DNA from: a bacterium
Lineage (GTDB): Bacteria; Eremiobacterota; Eremiobacteria; Baltobacterales; Baltobacteraceae
Assembly: GCA_021784715.1 (NCBI GenBank)
Contig: JAJYHP010000132.1
Coordinates: 1 to 18,305 of the forward strand
Direction of reading: 5' to 3'
Length of the DNA stretch: 18,305 nt
Shown: positions 7,445-15,581 of the stretch, piece after piece
Numbering within the stretch: position 1 is the stretch's first letter
Layout: each line of letters opens with the position of its first letter
The notes under the pieces: model-generated
Database searches by the model: none
The model's input: the letters and a program-made list of their open reading frames with translations, nothing else
What the model was told of the DNA's origin: nothing
Position numbers and translations under genes: made by a program

Positions 7445-9817
7445 ATGGTACGTCGTTTTCGCGCGCTCGGGCTCGCCTGCGCTCTCCTCGCCCTTTCGCT
7501 CGCCCCCGTCGGGGCGGCTCGCCCTATCGTCGATCTCCATCGGCTCGACGGGTATTTCGCGCTCTTCGCTCACGATAGCGACGTGCCGTGGCAGCCGACC
7601 GTGGTGCGCCTCGATACCTATTCGAGCGCACCGGTGAGCTTTGCAGCCTACCCGGTCGATCCGGGCGACGTGCTCACCGCTGGAAGTAACGCGCGTCCGC
7701 GCGCGATCGACGTGAGCCACCGGCGAGCGGTCGTGCGCTGGAACTTCACGCCTCCCGGCGGCTATCGCTTTCAGGCGAACGTCGTGCAGGTGCCCCTGGG
7801 ATCTCGGGCGGGTTTTTTCGTCGTCGAAGCGCGGCGTGGTGGCGTTGGCGAGCAAGTCTGGATCAACCGTACCGACGTCGGCATGATCGCCAAACAGACA
7901 CCGGGCGGCCTAATGATTTACGCGACCGATTTGCGAACGGGGAAGCCGCGGCCCCATATGCGCGTGATGTTCGTCGTCAACAGCCGCTTCGTCGTGCGCT
8001 ACACCGACGCGCACGGCATCGTACGTTGGGATCGCGCGCCGTGGCCGGTCTTCGCGCTCGGCCAGTGGGGCAGTAGTTACGCGTTCGTTTCGTTATTACC
8101 GCAGGCGCCGTTGCCGGCGGAGGTGCTCGGCGTGCGCCTGGAGAGCGCGGTCGTGCACGCCGGCGAGAGCGTGCGCATCGTCGGTTTCGCGCGGACGAGA
8201 GACGGCGAACTCTTGCGCCCGGCGCGCGGCGACGTAACCGTGAGCGTTCGCAACGGCCCGCTCTCCGTCGCCGACGTGCGCGTACCGCTCGATCGTGCCG
8301 GCGCATTTTCGACCACCGTCGCGATTCCCGCCGACGCGCGCAGCGGCGATTACGCGGTGCTCGCTCAGGGGGCCTCGGGGATCGCGGGTGCGACGCTGCA
8401 CGTCGACGCCGATGCGAACGGTATTGCGTTGAGCGTGCGCTCGGCATGCAACGGGCGTTGCCCGGCGAACGCCGATATCCCGCTGCACATCGAAGCGCGT
8501 CGCGGAGGGCGCCCGGTCGGCGATCTTCCGGTGACGGTCGATATCGTTCGCTCCCCGCACGTCGTCGTCGGATTCGAAGAAAAGCGTCGTCCGTGGGCGA
8601 TCTCCAAATGGCTCCAAACGACCGTGCGCACCAATGCCGACGGGGCGGCGGAGGTCGAAATCCCCATGCCGACCGACGGGCTCGCATCGACCTACGGTGT
8701 GACGATCTCCTCCGGTGGAGCGAGCGCCGAAACGCGCGTCACCGTCCCGACCGCTCCATTTACGATTCGCGTGCGGCCGTTTCATCGGCGTCAATCGCTG
8801 GGAACGCCGCTCGGCTTCGATATCTACGCCAATAACGTCGATACGCTTGCCCCGCTCGGCGGCGCGAAAGTCGTCGTCACGCTCTCGCACGGCGCCTCGG
8901 TGCAGCGCCAGGTACTGACGCTCGGCGGGAACGGCTTCGTGCGCGGCGCGTTCAGCACGCCCGATCTCGGAACGAATCTCATCGTCGCCGAGATCGACCG
9001 GAACGGAGAGAAAGCGAAGGACGCCGACCAAGTCAACGTCGTGCCGCAGGCGCAAGATACCGGCGCGATCGGCAGCGCGGCGCTCGCGCTCTCGCTCTCC
9101 GGTTCGCGCTTCACGCAAGGAGAAAAAATCGGCGTCACGGCGCGCTCGCCGGGCGCGCGCGGAGATACGCTCTTCACCTTGGAGAGCGCGCTCGGCGTCG
9201 AATCCGACGTCGCGGGAGATGGGAACGGTATCTCGCGCGGTGCGTTTGTCGCGCGCACCGCGTTGGGCACGGTCTCGATCGGCGCGGCGATGGTACGCGC
9301 CGGCGCAATCGAATGGAACACGATCGCGCTGCCGCTCGATACGCCCGGGCGCCCCGCGCAGGCGCGTTTGCAACTCCTCGGCGGCGACGCGCGCCCCGGA
9401 GCGCTCGCGAAACTGGCGATGGGTCCCTTCGCCGACGGCGCCGGAACGGTGGTGCTGCGCATCAGCCGCGGCGTTCCCTCGGGGAGCGCGCTCTTCGACG
9501 ACGCGCCGGGACTGCTCGCGGTCGGCGCGACGCTGACGCAGAATAGCGCGCCGCCGGAAACCACCTGGCATCCGTGGGTCGATTCGACCGGCAAACACCC
9601 CGAAGTGCTCGGCTTCGAACGCGTCGCGTTGCCGCCGAGTAACCTGACGATCGCGGAATCCGATACCTCGACGGTCTCCTGGAGCGTCGAGCCATCGCTC
9701 GGCGATATTCTCCCGTTCCATCTACCCGGAGATGCCGGGCGCTACACGCTCTCGATCCTCAAAATCTGCGACGACGGCCGCGTCGTCGCCGGTTCGATGC
9801 GTCTCGAGGTTCGTTGA
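7445..9817 (+). CDS. Secreted macroglobulin-domain (MG2-type) protein lacking the thioester region
   Basis: A 790-aa exported protein; the signal peptide is MVRRFRALGLACALLALSLA with cleavage near VGAA. The body is a chain of beta-sandwich domains. The best recognised is an MG2-like domain at about 235-335 (VVHAGESVRIVGFARTRDGE, then a G-x-F strand DRAGAFSTTVAIPADARSGD). Further domains of the same style follow (ADIPLHIEARRGGRPVGDLP; APFTIRVRPFHRRQSLG). This is the layout of the N-terminal half of bacterial alpha-2-macroglobulins, periplasmic protease traps of about 1600 aa. Here the protein ends at half length, with no CxEQ thioester and no terpenoid-cyclase-like domain. Cys335 and Cys339 could form a small disulfide. 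Its TGA overlaps the polA ATG by one base. A protease-trap role is not supported; a scaffold or envelope adhesion role is possible but unproven. Confidence 0.82.
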   Translation: MVRRFRALGLACALLALSLAPVGAARPIVDLHRLDGYFALFAHDSDVPWQPTVVRLDTYSSAPVSFAAYPVDPGDVLTAGSNARPRAIDVSHRRAVVRWNFTPPGGYRFQANVVQVPLGSRAGFFVVEARRGGVGEQVWINRTDVGMIAKQTPGGLMIYATDLRTGKPRPHMRVMFVVNSRFVVRYTDAHGIVRWDRAPWPVFALGQWGSSYAFVSLLPQAPLPAEVLGVRLESAVVHAGESVRIVGFARTRDGELLRPARGDVTVSVRNGPLSVADVRVPLDRAGAFSTTVAIPADARSGDYAVLAQGASGIAGATLHVDADANGIALSVRSACNGRCPANADIPLHIEARRGGRPVGDLPVTVDIVRSPHVVVGFEEKRRPWAISKWLQTTVRTNADGAAEVEIPMPTDGLASTYGVTISSGGASAETRVTVPTAPFTIRVRPFHRRQSLGTPLGFDIYANNVDTLAPLGGAKVVVTLSHGASVQRQVLTLGGNGFVRGAFSTPDLGTNLIVAEIDRNGEKAKDADQVNVVPQAQDTGAIGSAALALSLSGSRFTQGEKIGVTARSPGARGDTLFTLESALGVESDVAGDGNGISRGAFVARTALGTVSIGAAMVRAGAIEWNTIALPLDTPGRPAQARLQLLGGDARPGALAKLAMGPFADGAGTVVLRISRGVPSGSALFDDAPGLLAVGATLTQNSAPPETTWHPWVDSTGKHPEVLGFERVALPPSNLTIAESDTSTVSWSVEPSLGDILPFHLPGDAGRYTLSILKICDDGRVVAGSMRLEVR

Positions 9818-12441
9818 TGGCCGACGAACGTCGCCTCCTCTTGCTCGATACCTACGGGCTCGTCTATCGCGCTTTCTTCGCGCTACCGCCGTTGACGACT
9901 GCGGGCGGCGTGCCGATTAACGCCGCCTACGGTTTTACGACAACGCTGGTGAAGATTCTCGAGAACGAAAAGCCGACGCACGCGATCGCCGCATTCGACC
10001 GCGGGCTCCCCGCGCATCGTATGGAGATGATGCCGCAGTACAAGGCCCAACGCGAAGCGATGCCCGACGAACTGCGCTCGCAGTTCGCATTGGTGCGACG
10101 GGTGCTCGAGGTCTTCGGCATTCCCATCGCCGAGCTCGACGGAAACGAGGCCGACGATATTATCGCGACGCTCGCCGCGCAGGCGGAGCGCGCCGGCGCG
10201 CAGACGTTGGTAGTGACGGGCGATAACGATTTGTTGCAGATCGTCGACGACGCGACGATGGTGCTCGCCACGCGGCGCAGCGTGACCGACCTGGTGCGGT
10301 ACGACCGCGCCGCGGTGCGCGAACGCTACGGGCTCACCCCCGAACAACTCGCGGATTATCGTGGACTCAAAGGCGACCCATCCGATAACCTTCCCGGCAT
10401 TCCGGGCATCGGTGAAAAGACGGCGATCGCGCTCATGCAATCGGCGGGGACGCTCGATGCGTTGCTCGCCGATCCCTCGCTCGCGGGAAAACCGCGTTGG
10501 GAGGCGCTGGTGCGCGAATATGGCGAGCAGGCGCGCCTCTGCCGCGACGTCTCGCGCGTCGATCGCAACTTGCCGGTGACGCTCGATTGGGATGCGGCGC
10601 GTCTGCGCCCGCCCGACGCGGCGCGCCAGTACGCGCTCTATCGCGAACTCGAATTTCGCACGTTGCTCCGAAAGCTCGAACCGCCGCCGGCGAACGGCGA
10701 CCTGCCGTTGATGGCATCGTTGCGCGCTCCCGACGGCGCGTTTCGTTCCTACGTCGCCGCCGTCGATCCGCCCGACTTCGTGCAGCTCTGCGGCGAATTG
10801 CAAGCGATGGCCGATGCGCCGCGCGTCTCGCTGGCGATCGAAGGCGACGCGCTCGGCGCGAGCGCGGCGCCGCACGCGGGGCTCTCGTTCCACCTCGATG
10901 CGCTGCGCGGCGAGCCGGTGCGCAGCGCGCTGGAAGCGGCGCTGCACGGAACCGGGCGCGTCGTCGGATACGATACGAAGCGGATCGTTCGCGCGTTCGA
11001 CGCCTACGGCGTGCGGGTGCCGGAGTTTGCCGACGATGCGATGCTCGGCGCGCACTTGCTCGATCCGTCGCGGAGCTGCACCGACCCCGCGGAGGCGGCG
11101 TTGATCGTGCTCGCCGAAGAGCCGGTGCGCGATGCGGCGGTCTTCGCCGATATTGCCGCGCGCGTCGCGCTGCGTGCGACCGAATTGCTCGGCGAGCGCG
11201 AGCAGCTCGCCCTCTATCGCGAGGTCGAACTCCCGTTGCCGCCGATTCTCGCGCGCATGGAAGAGGCGGGGATCGCGATCGACGCCGAGGCGCTGCAAGC
11301 GTTCTCGCTGGAATTAACCGCGAATATCGCGACGTTGGCGGAGCGCGTCGTCGAGGCGGCGGGAGAGCCGGTCAATATCGGTTCGCCGCAGCAACTCGGG
11401 CGCGTGCTCTTCGAAAAACTCGGCATTCCCGGCGGCAAAAAAAATAAGACCGGCTGGGCGACCGGCGCCGAAGTGCTGCAACCGCTCGCCCGCGATTACC
11501 CGATCTGCGCCGATATTTTGGAGTGGCGTGAACTGACGAAGCTCAAGAACACCTACGTCGACGTCTTGCCCGCGCTCCGCGATCCCAAGGACGGGCGCGT
11601 CCACACGGTCTTCAACCAAACCGTCACCGCGACCGGGCGGCTTTCGTCGACCAATCCCAATTTGCAGAACATTCCGGTTCGCGCGGGCATCGGGCGGCGC
11701 ATTCGGCGCGCCTTCGTCGCCCGCGCGCCGGGGCGGTTGCTGTTGAGCGCCGATTACAGCCAGATCGAGCTGCGCTTGATGGCGCATCTCTCCGGCGACG
11801 AAGCGATGCGTCGGGCGTTTCGCGAAGGCATCGATATCCACGACTTCACCGCGCGCGAAATATTCGGTCTCGCCCCGGGGGCGCCGATCGAGAGCGAACA
11901 GCGGCGCATGGCGAAGGTGGTCAACTTCGGGTTGCTCTACGGCATGTCCGATTTCGGGCTCGCCGCACGGCTGGAGATCGATCGCACGCTCGCGCGCGGC
12001 ATCACCGAGCGCTACTTCGCCCGTTTCCCCAGCGTGCGCGCCTATATCGCCAAGACGTTGGAGCGCGGGCGCGAGGACGGATACGTGAGCACGATTCTCG
12101 GACGCCGCCGGTATATGCCGGCGCTGAAATCGAGCAACGCGATGCTGCGCAACGCCGCCGAACGCGAGGCGACGAACGCGCCGCTGCAAGGCAGCGCCGC
12201 GGATTTAATGAAGCTGGCAATGATTCGCGTCGATCGTGCGTTACGCGAGAGCGGGGAGGATGCGGTATTGTTGTTGCAGATTCACGACGAGCTCTTAATC
12301 GACGTCGCCGCCGGAGCGCGCGACCGCGTCGCGGCGATCGCACGCGAGGCGATGGAGCACGCGATGGCGCTCTCGGTTCCGCTCGACGTGAGCGTGAAGG
12401 CGGGGGCGAATTGGGCCGAGACGGAGAGCTTCGATGCTTAG
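9817..12441 (+). CDS. polA: DNA polymerase I
   Basis: The 874-aa enzyme fills gaps and removes RNA primers during replication and repair. The ATG at 9817 overlaps the preceding TGA by 1 nt. The N-terminal 5' nuclease (1-290) has LLLLDTYG (Asp11), NEADDIIATLA, VTGDNDLLQIVDD and the H3TH stretch LKGDPSDNLPGIPGIGEKT. The middle domain (about 300-470) should be the 3'-5' exonuclease but is degenerate: the DxE motif reads AIE (Ala340, Glu342), and Asp residues of exo II and III are not found. The polymerase domain is intact: TGRLSSTNPNLQNIPVR, motif A SADYSQIELR (Asp646), motif B RRMAKVVNFGLLYG (Lys700, Phe704, Tyr708), and motif C QIHDEL (His823, Asp824, Glu825). Phe704 is at the O-helix position where Phe rather than Tyr discriminates against dideoxynucleotides. 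Confidence 0.97.
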   Translation: MADERRLLLLDTYGLVYRAFFALPPLTTAGGVPINAAYGFTTTLVKILENEKPTHAIAAFDRGLPAHRMEMMPQYKAQREAMPDELRSQFALVRRVLEVFGIPIAELDGNEADDIIATLAAQAERAGAQTLVVTGDNDLLQIVDDATMVLATRRSVTDLVRYDRAAVRERYGLTPEQLADYRGLKGDPSDNLPGIPGIGEKTAIALMQSAGTLDALLADPSLAGKPRWEALVREYGEQARLCRDVSRVDRNLPVTLDWDAARLRPPDAARQYALYRELEFRTLLRKLEPPPANGDLPLMASLRAPDGAFRSYVAAVDPPDFVQLCGELQAMADAPRVSLAIEGDALGASAAPHAGLSFHLDALRGEPVRSALEAALHGTGRVVGYDTKRIVRAFDAYGVRVPEFADDAMLGAHLLDPSRSCTDPAEAALIVLAEEPVRDAAVFADIAARVALRATELLGEREQLALYREVELPLPPILARMEEAGIAIDAEALQAFSLELTANIATLAERVVEAAGEPVNIGSPQQLGRVLFEKLGIPGGKKNKTGWATGAEVLQPLARDYPICADILEWRELTKLKNTYVDVLPALRDPKDGRVHTVFNQTVTATGRLSSTNPNLQNIPVRAGIGRRIRRAFVARAPGRLLLSADYSQIELRLMAHLSGDEAMRRAFREGIDIHDFTAREIFGLAPGAPIESEQRRMAKVVNFGLLYGMSDFGLAARLEIDRTLARGITERYFARFPSVRAYIAKTLERGREDGYVSTILGRRRYMPALKSSNAMLRNAAEREATNAPLQGSAADLMKLAMIRVDRALRESGEDAVLLLQIHDELLIDVAAGARDRVAAIAREAMEHAMALSVPLDVSVKAGANWAETESFDA

Positions 12442-12865
12442 CGCGCTCTACGCCGCACTGGTGATCGCACGGCAATCGGCGTTGCCGGTCGTTACGGTGC
12501 CAGCACCGCGACAAGCGATGCATCTCTGGGTAGCGCGCGGCGAGCGCTCCCACGAACTCGGCCTGATGGAGCGCACCCATCTCGATCCGGCGCAGGGGAT
12601 GCTCTTCGTTTTCAGGCGCGAAAGCGAGCGCTATTTTTGGATGAAAGATACGCTGATGCCGCTCGACATGATCTTCGTCGAACGCAACGGCTTGGTGCGC
12701 GCCGTCATATCGCGCGTGCCGGTGCTCGCACCGGGAACTCCCGATAGCGCGATTCCGCTGGAGCACGCGCGCGCGCAATACGTTATCGAACTCGCGGGCG
12801 GCGAAGCGTTGCGGCTCGGCATCGTCGCGGGCGAAACGCTGAAAATTCCGCCGCTGCCGAAGTAA
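12434..12865 (+). CDS. DUF192 family protein
   Basis: A 143-aa protein with the full DUF192 signature: SHELGLMERTHLDPAQGMLF, FRRESERYFWMKDTLMPLDM, IFVERNGLV, and the C-terminal YVIELAGGEALRLGIVAGET. The family is a small beta-barrel fold of unknown function, often exported. Here the N-terminus (MLSALYAALVIARQSALPV) has only a short hydrophobic stretch that could be a weak signal sequence. The ATG lies inside the end of polA (8-nt overlap), so it is translationally coupled to polA, and mutM follows after 16 nt. Confidence 0.93.
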   Translation: MLSALYAALVIARQSALPVVTVPAPRQAMHLWVARGERSHELGLMERTHLDPAQGMLFVFRRESERYFWMKDTLMPLDMIFVERNGLVRAVISRVPVLAPGTPDSAIPLEHARAQYVIELAGGEALRLGIVAGETLKIPPLPK

Positions 12866-12881
12866 GGCGGTCCGCCGCGCG

Positions 12882-13694
12882 ATGCCCGAGCTTCCCGAAG
12901 TAGAGACGATCGCCCGCGGCCTCCGCCGCGCGCTCGTCGGCGCGGAGATCGTCGCGGTCGAGGTGCGAAAGGCGAAGATGGCGCAGGCGCCGAGCGGCCT
13001 CGATTTCGTCCGGGAGCTGCGCGGCGAGCGGATCCTCGGGGTCGATCGGCGCGCGAAATACGTCACGATCGCCCTAGCCTCGGGTCGCAGCCTGGTCACC
13101 TCGCTCCGCATGACGGGGCGCCTGGTGGTGCAGCGCCCCGAGCAGCCCGATTTCCCTGCGACCTATGTCGTGCTCGCTCTCGCCGACGGGCGCCGGCTCG
13201 CCTTCGCCGACGTTCGAACCTTCGGGCGCATGCGTTTGATCGAGCCGAACGAGCCGTGGGATGCCGATCTGGGCCCCGAACCGCTCGGGCGCGCCTTTAC
13301 AGGTGAGCGCTTTGGCGCTATCCTTGCGAAGCGAAGAACGCCGATCAAGGCTTTGCTTCTCGATCAGCGGCGAGTCGCAGGCATAGGGAACATCTATGCA
13401 TGCGAGTCGCTTTGGCTCGCCGGAATTCGGCCGAGTCGCCCCGCGGGGTCGCTGCGGGGGCCGGCGCGCGAGCGCCTGCGCCGCTCCATCATCGACGTGC
13501 TCGAACGAGCGATCGAGATGCGCGGCACGACCGTCGACGATTACGTCGACGCCGAAGGTCTCAAAGGCGGCTTTCAAAACGCCCTTGCGGTCTACGGACG
13601 ACTCGGGGAAGGTTGCCCGCGCTGCGGGTCGCCGATCCGGAGAACGGTTATCGCGGGTCGAGGCACCTGGTGGTGCGGGCAGTGTCAACGGTAG
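12882..13694 (+). CDS. mutM: Formamidopyrimidine-DNA glycosylase (Fpg/MutM)
   Basis: A 270-aa base-excision repair enzyme that removes 8-oxoguanine and formamidopyrimidines and nicks the abasic site. It starts MPELPEVETIARGL, where Pro2 is the Schiff-base nucleophile and Glu3 the catalytic acid, so the start is fixed. Lys59 in RRAKYV is the conserved beta-lyase region lysine. The helix-two-turn-helix segment is RVAGIGNIYACESLW. The C-terminal zinc finger is complete: Cys245, Cys248, Cys265 and Cys268, with the DNA-contacting Arg in AGRGTWWC. Length and motif spacing are normal. It lies 16 nt after the DUF192 gene and 38 nt before the deduced rpsA start, in a polA-linked repair block. Confidence 0.97.
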   Translation: MPELPEVETIARGLRRALVGAEIVAVEVRKAKMAQAPSGLDFVRELRGERILGVDRRAKYVTIALASGRSLVTSLRMTGRLVVQRPEQPDFPATYVVLALADGRRLAFADVRTFGRMRLIEPNEPWDADLGPEPLGRAFTGERFGAILAKRRTPIKALLLDQRRVAGIGNIYACESLWLAGIRPSRPAGSLRGPARERLRRSIIDVLERAIEMRGTTVDDYVDAEGLKGGFQNALAVYGRLGEGCPRCGSPIRRTVIAGRGTWWCGQCQR

Positions 13695-13732
13695 GCTTCG
13701 CAAAATAAAAAATTAAAGGCAGGACAACAATC
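13695..13732 (+). promoter_or_regulatory. A/T-rich rpsA leader with Shine-Dalgarno
   Basis: The short gap after mutM is strikingly A/T-rich (AAAATAAAAAATTAAAGG from 13702) in a GC-rich region. It holds AAAGGCAGGA at 13715-13724, a credible ribosome binding site. There is an in-frame TAA at 13706-13708. The distance from the last A of the site to ATC at 13733 is 8 nt, and to ATC at 13730 is 5 nt. A/U-rich leaders are typical of S1-dependent initiation sites. This site decides the rpsA start. Confidence 0.6.
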
Positions 13733-14917
13733 ATCTCTACCACCGAACTCGCCCATCCGCAGGGCGAAGAAGAAGATCAGCTCGCGCTCGAGCAGCGTCT
13801 TTACGAAGAATCGCTGCGCGTTCTCGACGAAGGCCAAGTTCTCAACGGCATGATCGTGCAGAAAGACAAAGACGAGTTCCTCGTCGATGTCGGCGGCAAA
13901 TCGGAGGGCGTACTGCCCTTCCGCGAGTTGTCGCTCGCAATCGATCCCAAGAGCCTCAAGGTTGGGGACTCGCTCGAAGTGATGATCCATCGCATCGACG
14001 AGCTCGACGGAACCCTCTTCCTCTCCGAACGTCGCGCACGCGCGCTCAAGACGTGGGAGAAAGTCATCGAATCGCACGAACGCGATGAAGTGATCGAAGC
14101 GACGGTCACGCAAGTGGTCAAGGGCGGCGTTCTCGTCGACCTCGGTATGCGCGGCTTCGTTCCCGCTTCGCAGATTCGCCGCCAACCGGTCGGCAATCTC
14201 GAAGAGACGATCGGCCAGCAGCTTCGGCTGAAGGTGATCGATCTCGACCACAAGCGCCACCGCGTCGTTCTCTCGCAGCGTCTCGTCCTCGAAGAAGAGA
14301 TGCAGGCGAAGAAGCAAGAGCTGCTCGGCATGCTCGAAGTCGGACAAATTCGCGAAGGCGTCGTCGTTCGGCTCGCCGATTTCGGCGCGTTCGTCGACCT
14401 CGGCGGCATCGACGGGCTGATCCACAACAGCGAGCTCTCGTACGCTCGCATCAAGCATCCTTCGGAAGTCGTGAAGATCGGCGATGTCGTCAACGTCGAG
14501 ATCATGAAGTTCGATCAAGATGCGAAGAAAGTCAGCCTCTCGCTCAAACACGCGTTGCCCGATCCTTGGGATCAGCACGCCGACAAGATCTACGAAACCA
14601 ACCAACTCACCGCGCAGATCGTCAAAGTGACGCCGAATTATCTCCTGGTGGAGATCGTTCCCGGCATTTTAGCGATGGTGCCCAAAGGCGAGTTCGACGG
14701 TGCTGCAAATTACGCGCAGGGACAGGACGTCAGCGTCACGCTGCTCACCGTCAATCACGCGACGCGCCGCATCACGGCCTCGATCCAGCACGTTGCGGAT
14801 ATTCCGTTGGAAGAGATCGAAGCGATCGCAATCGACGAGGAAGCCGAGATCGGCCTTCCCGCAGTCGAAGCGGCGAATCCGGAGGCCGCCGCCTCCGAAA
14901 GCGAACCCACCGCGTAA
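13733..14917 (+). CDS. rpsA: 30S ribosomal protein S1 (probable ATC start)
   Basis: A 394-aa S1 protein with four S1/OB-fold repeats, the number usual outside Proteobacteria. Repeat 1 runs from GQVLNGMIVQKDKDEFLVDV, repeat 2 from EVIEATVTQVVKGGVLVDL (MRGFVPASQ), repeat 3 from GQIREGVVVRLADFGAFVDL (IDGLIHNSEL) and repeat 4 from NQLTAQIVKVTPNYLLVEI. An acidic tail (EEAEIGLPAVEAANPEAAAS) follows. S1 binds mRNA on the small subunit and aids initiation. The first in-frame ATG (13850, residue 40 here) would cut away the opening strand of repeat 1. The conserved acidic leader upstream (STTELAHPQGEEEDQLALE) has no ATG, GTG or TTG. The best placed codon is ATC at 13733 (giving fM-STTE), 8 nt after the Shine-Dalgarno; ATC at 13730 is the alternative. 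A sequence error at the start is also possible. Confidence 0.93.
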   Translation: MSTTELAHPQGEEEDQLALEQRLYEESLRVLDEGQVLNGMIVQKDKDEFLVDVGGKSEGVLPFRELSLAIDPKSLKVGDSLEVMIHRIDELDGTLFLSERRARALKTWEKVIESHERDEVIEATVTQVVKGGVLVDLGMRGFVPASQIRRQPVGNLEETIGQQLRLKVIDLDHKRHRVVLSQRLVLEEEMQAKKQELLGMLEVGQIREGVVVRLADFGAFVDLGGIDGLIHNSELSYARIKHPSEVVKIGDVVNVEIMKFDQDAKKVSLSLKHALPDPWDQHADKIYETNQLTAQIVKVTPNYLLVEIVPGILAMVPKGEFDGAANYAQGQDVSVTLLTVNHATRRITASIQHVADIPLEEIEAIAIDEEAEIGLPAVEAANPEAAASESEPTA

Positions 14918-14942
14918 GCGGCTTTCGCGAAATCGGCAAAAC

Positions 14943-14974
14943 GAGAGGGGAACGCGGGAACGCGTTCCCCTCTC
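14943..14974 (+). terminator. Perfect 14-bp hairpin between rpsA and coaE
   Basis: Left arm 14943-14956 and right arm 14961-14974 are exact reverse complements, closing a GGAA (GNRA-type) tetraloop at 14957-14960. The stem is very stable. No run of T follows (TGCGTATG), so it is not a standard intrinsic terminator. It could be a U-less terminator, a processing or mRNA-stabilising element for the rpsA transcript, or a control of coaE, whose ATG is 16 nt beyond the stem. Confidence 0.6.
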
Positions 14975-14990
14975 TGCGTATGAAGCGGCT

Positions 14991-15581
14991 ATGCGAATTG
15001 GATTGACCGGCGGAATCGGAAGCGGAAAGAGCGAGGTCGCCGCGGAGTTCGAGCGGTGCGGTGCATTCGTGATCGATACCGACGAGGTGGCGCGCGAAGC
15101 GGTCGCGCCGGGAAGCCCGGCGTTGGCGGAGATCGCACGCCACTGGCCCGCCGCCGTCGTCGGAGGTTCGCTCGACCGCGCGGCGCTTGCAGCGGCGGTC
15201 TTCGAAAGCGATGCCGAACGGTTGCGCCTCAACGGCATCCTCCACCCCGAGATTCGACGGATCGCGTTCGCCCGCGAGCGCGATGCCGCGCCGGGGCAAC
15301 TCGTGGTGCACGTCGTGCCGTTGCTCTTCGAAAGCAACTACGCTCGTCTCGTCGATCGCACCGTGCTGGTGATCGCTCCGCCGGAGCGGCGCGTCGAGCG
15401 CGTGATGGCGCGCGATCGCGCGCAACGCGACGCGGTGCTCGCACGCATGCGCGCGCAGATCGATCCGGAGGAAGCGCGCGCGCTCGCCGACGAGGTTATC
15501 GAGAACGACGGGGATGTGGAGCGATTGCGGGAGCGCAGTCGCGCGCTGTACCATCGGTTCGTAGCGGCGCGGAGCGGCTAA
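14991..15581 (+). CDS. coaE: Dephospho-CoA kinase
   Basis: A 196-aa kinase for the last step of coenzyme A synthesis, phosphorylating dephospho-CoA at the ribose 3'-hydroxyl. MRIGLTGGIGSGKSEV gives the Walker A loop (Gly7-Ser14). Other family features are FVIDTDEVAREAV, LNGILHPEIRR, VVHVVPLLFESNYARLVD and the lid region PERRVERVMARDRAQRDAVLARM. The frame is open upstream through the rpsA 3' end, but homology starts at this ATG. The ribosome binding site is weak (TGAAG at 14981), and a strong hairpin sits just before. The last 86 nt overlap the convergent BsuPI-domain gene. Confidence 0.97.
   Translation: MRIGLTGGIGSGKSEVAAEFERCGAFVIDTDEVAREAVAPGSPALAEIARHWPAAVVGGSLDRAALAAAVFESDAERLRLNGILHPEIRRIAFARERDAAPGQLVVHVVPLLFESNYARLVDRTVLVIAPPERRVERVMARDRAQRDAVLARMRAQIDPEEARALADEVIENDGDVERLRERSRALYHRFVAARSG

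Noticed and set aside
8096..9721. 541-codon open frame on the minus strand opposite the macroglobulin-like gene
   Set aside because: Arg/Asp/Ala-rich translation with no recognisable domain. It is the antisense shadow expected from GC-rich codon use in the plus-strand gene.
9883..11298. 471-codon minus-strand frame opposite polA
   Set aside because: Low-complexity Arg-rich product with no motif; it mirrors the well-supported polA coding frame.
13712..13714. ATT as the rpsA start codon
   Set aside because: It lies before the Shine-Dalgarno rather than after it, so initiation there is unlikely.
13685..14605. 306-codon minus-strand frame opposite rpsA
   Set aside because: It overlaps the strongly supported S1 repeats, has no recognisable domain, and its Asp/Glu/Leu-rich composition is that of an antisense shadow.
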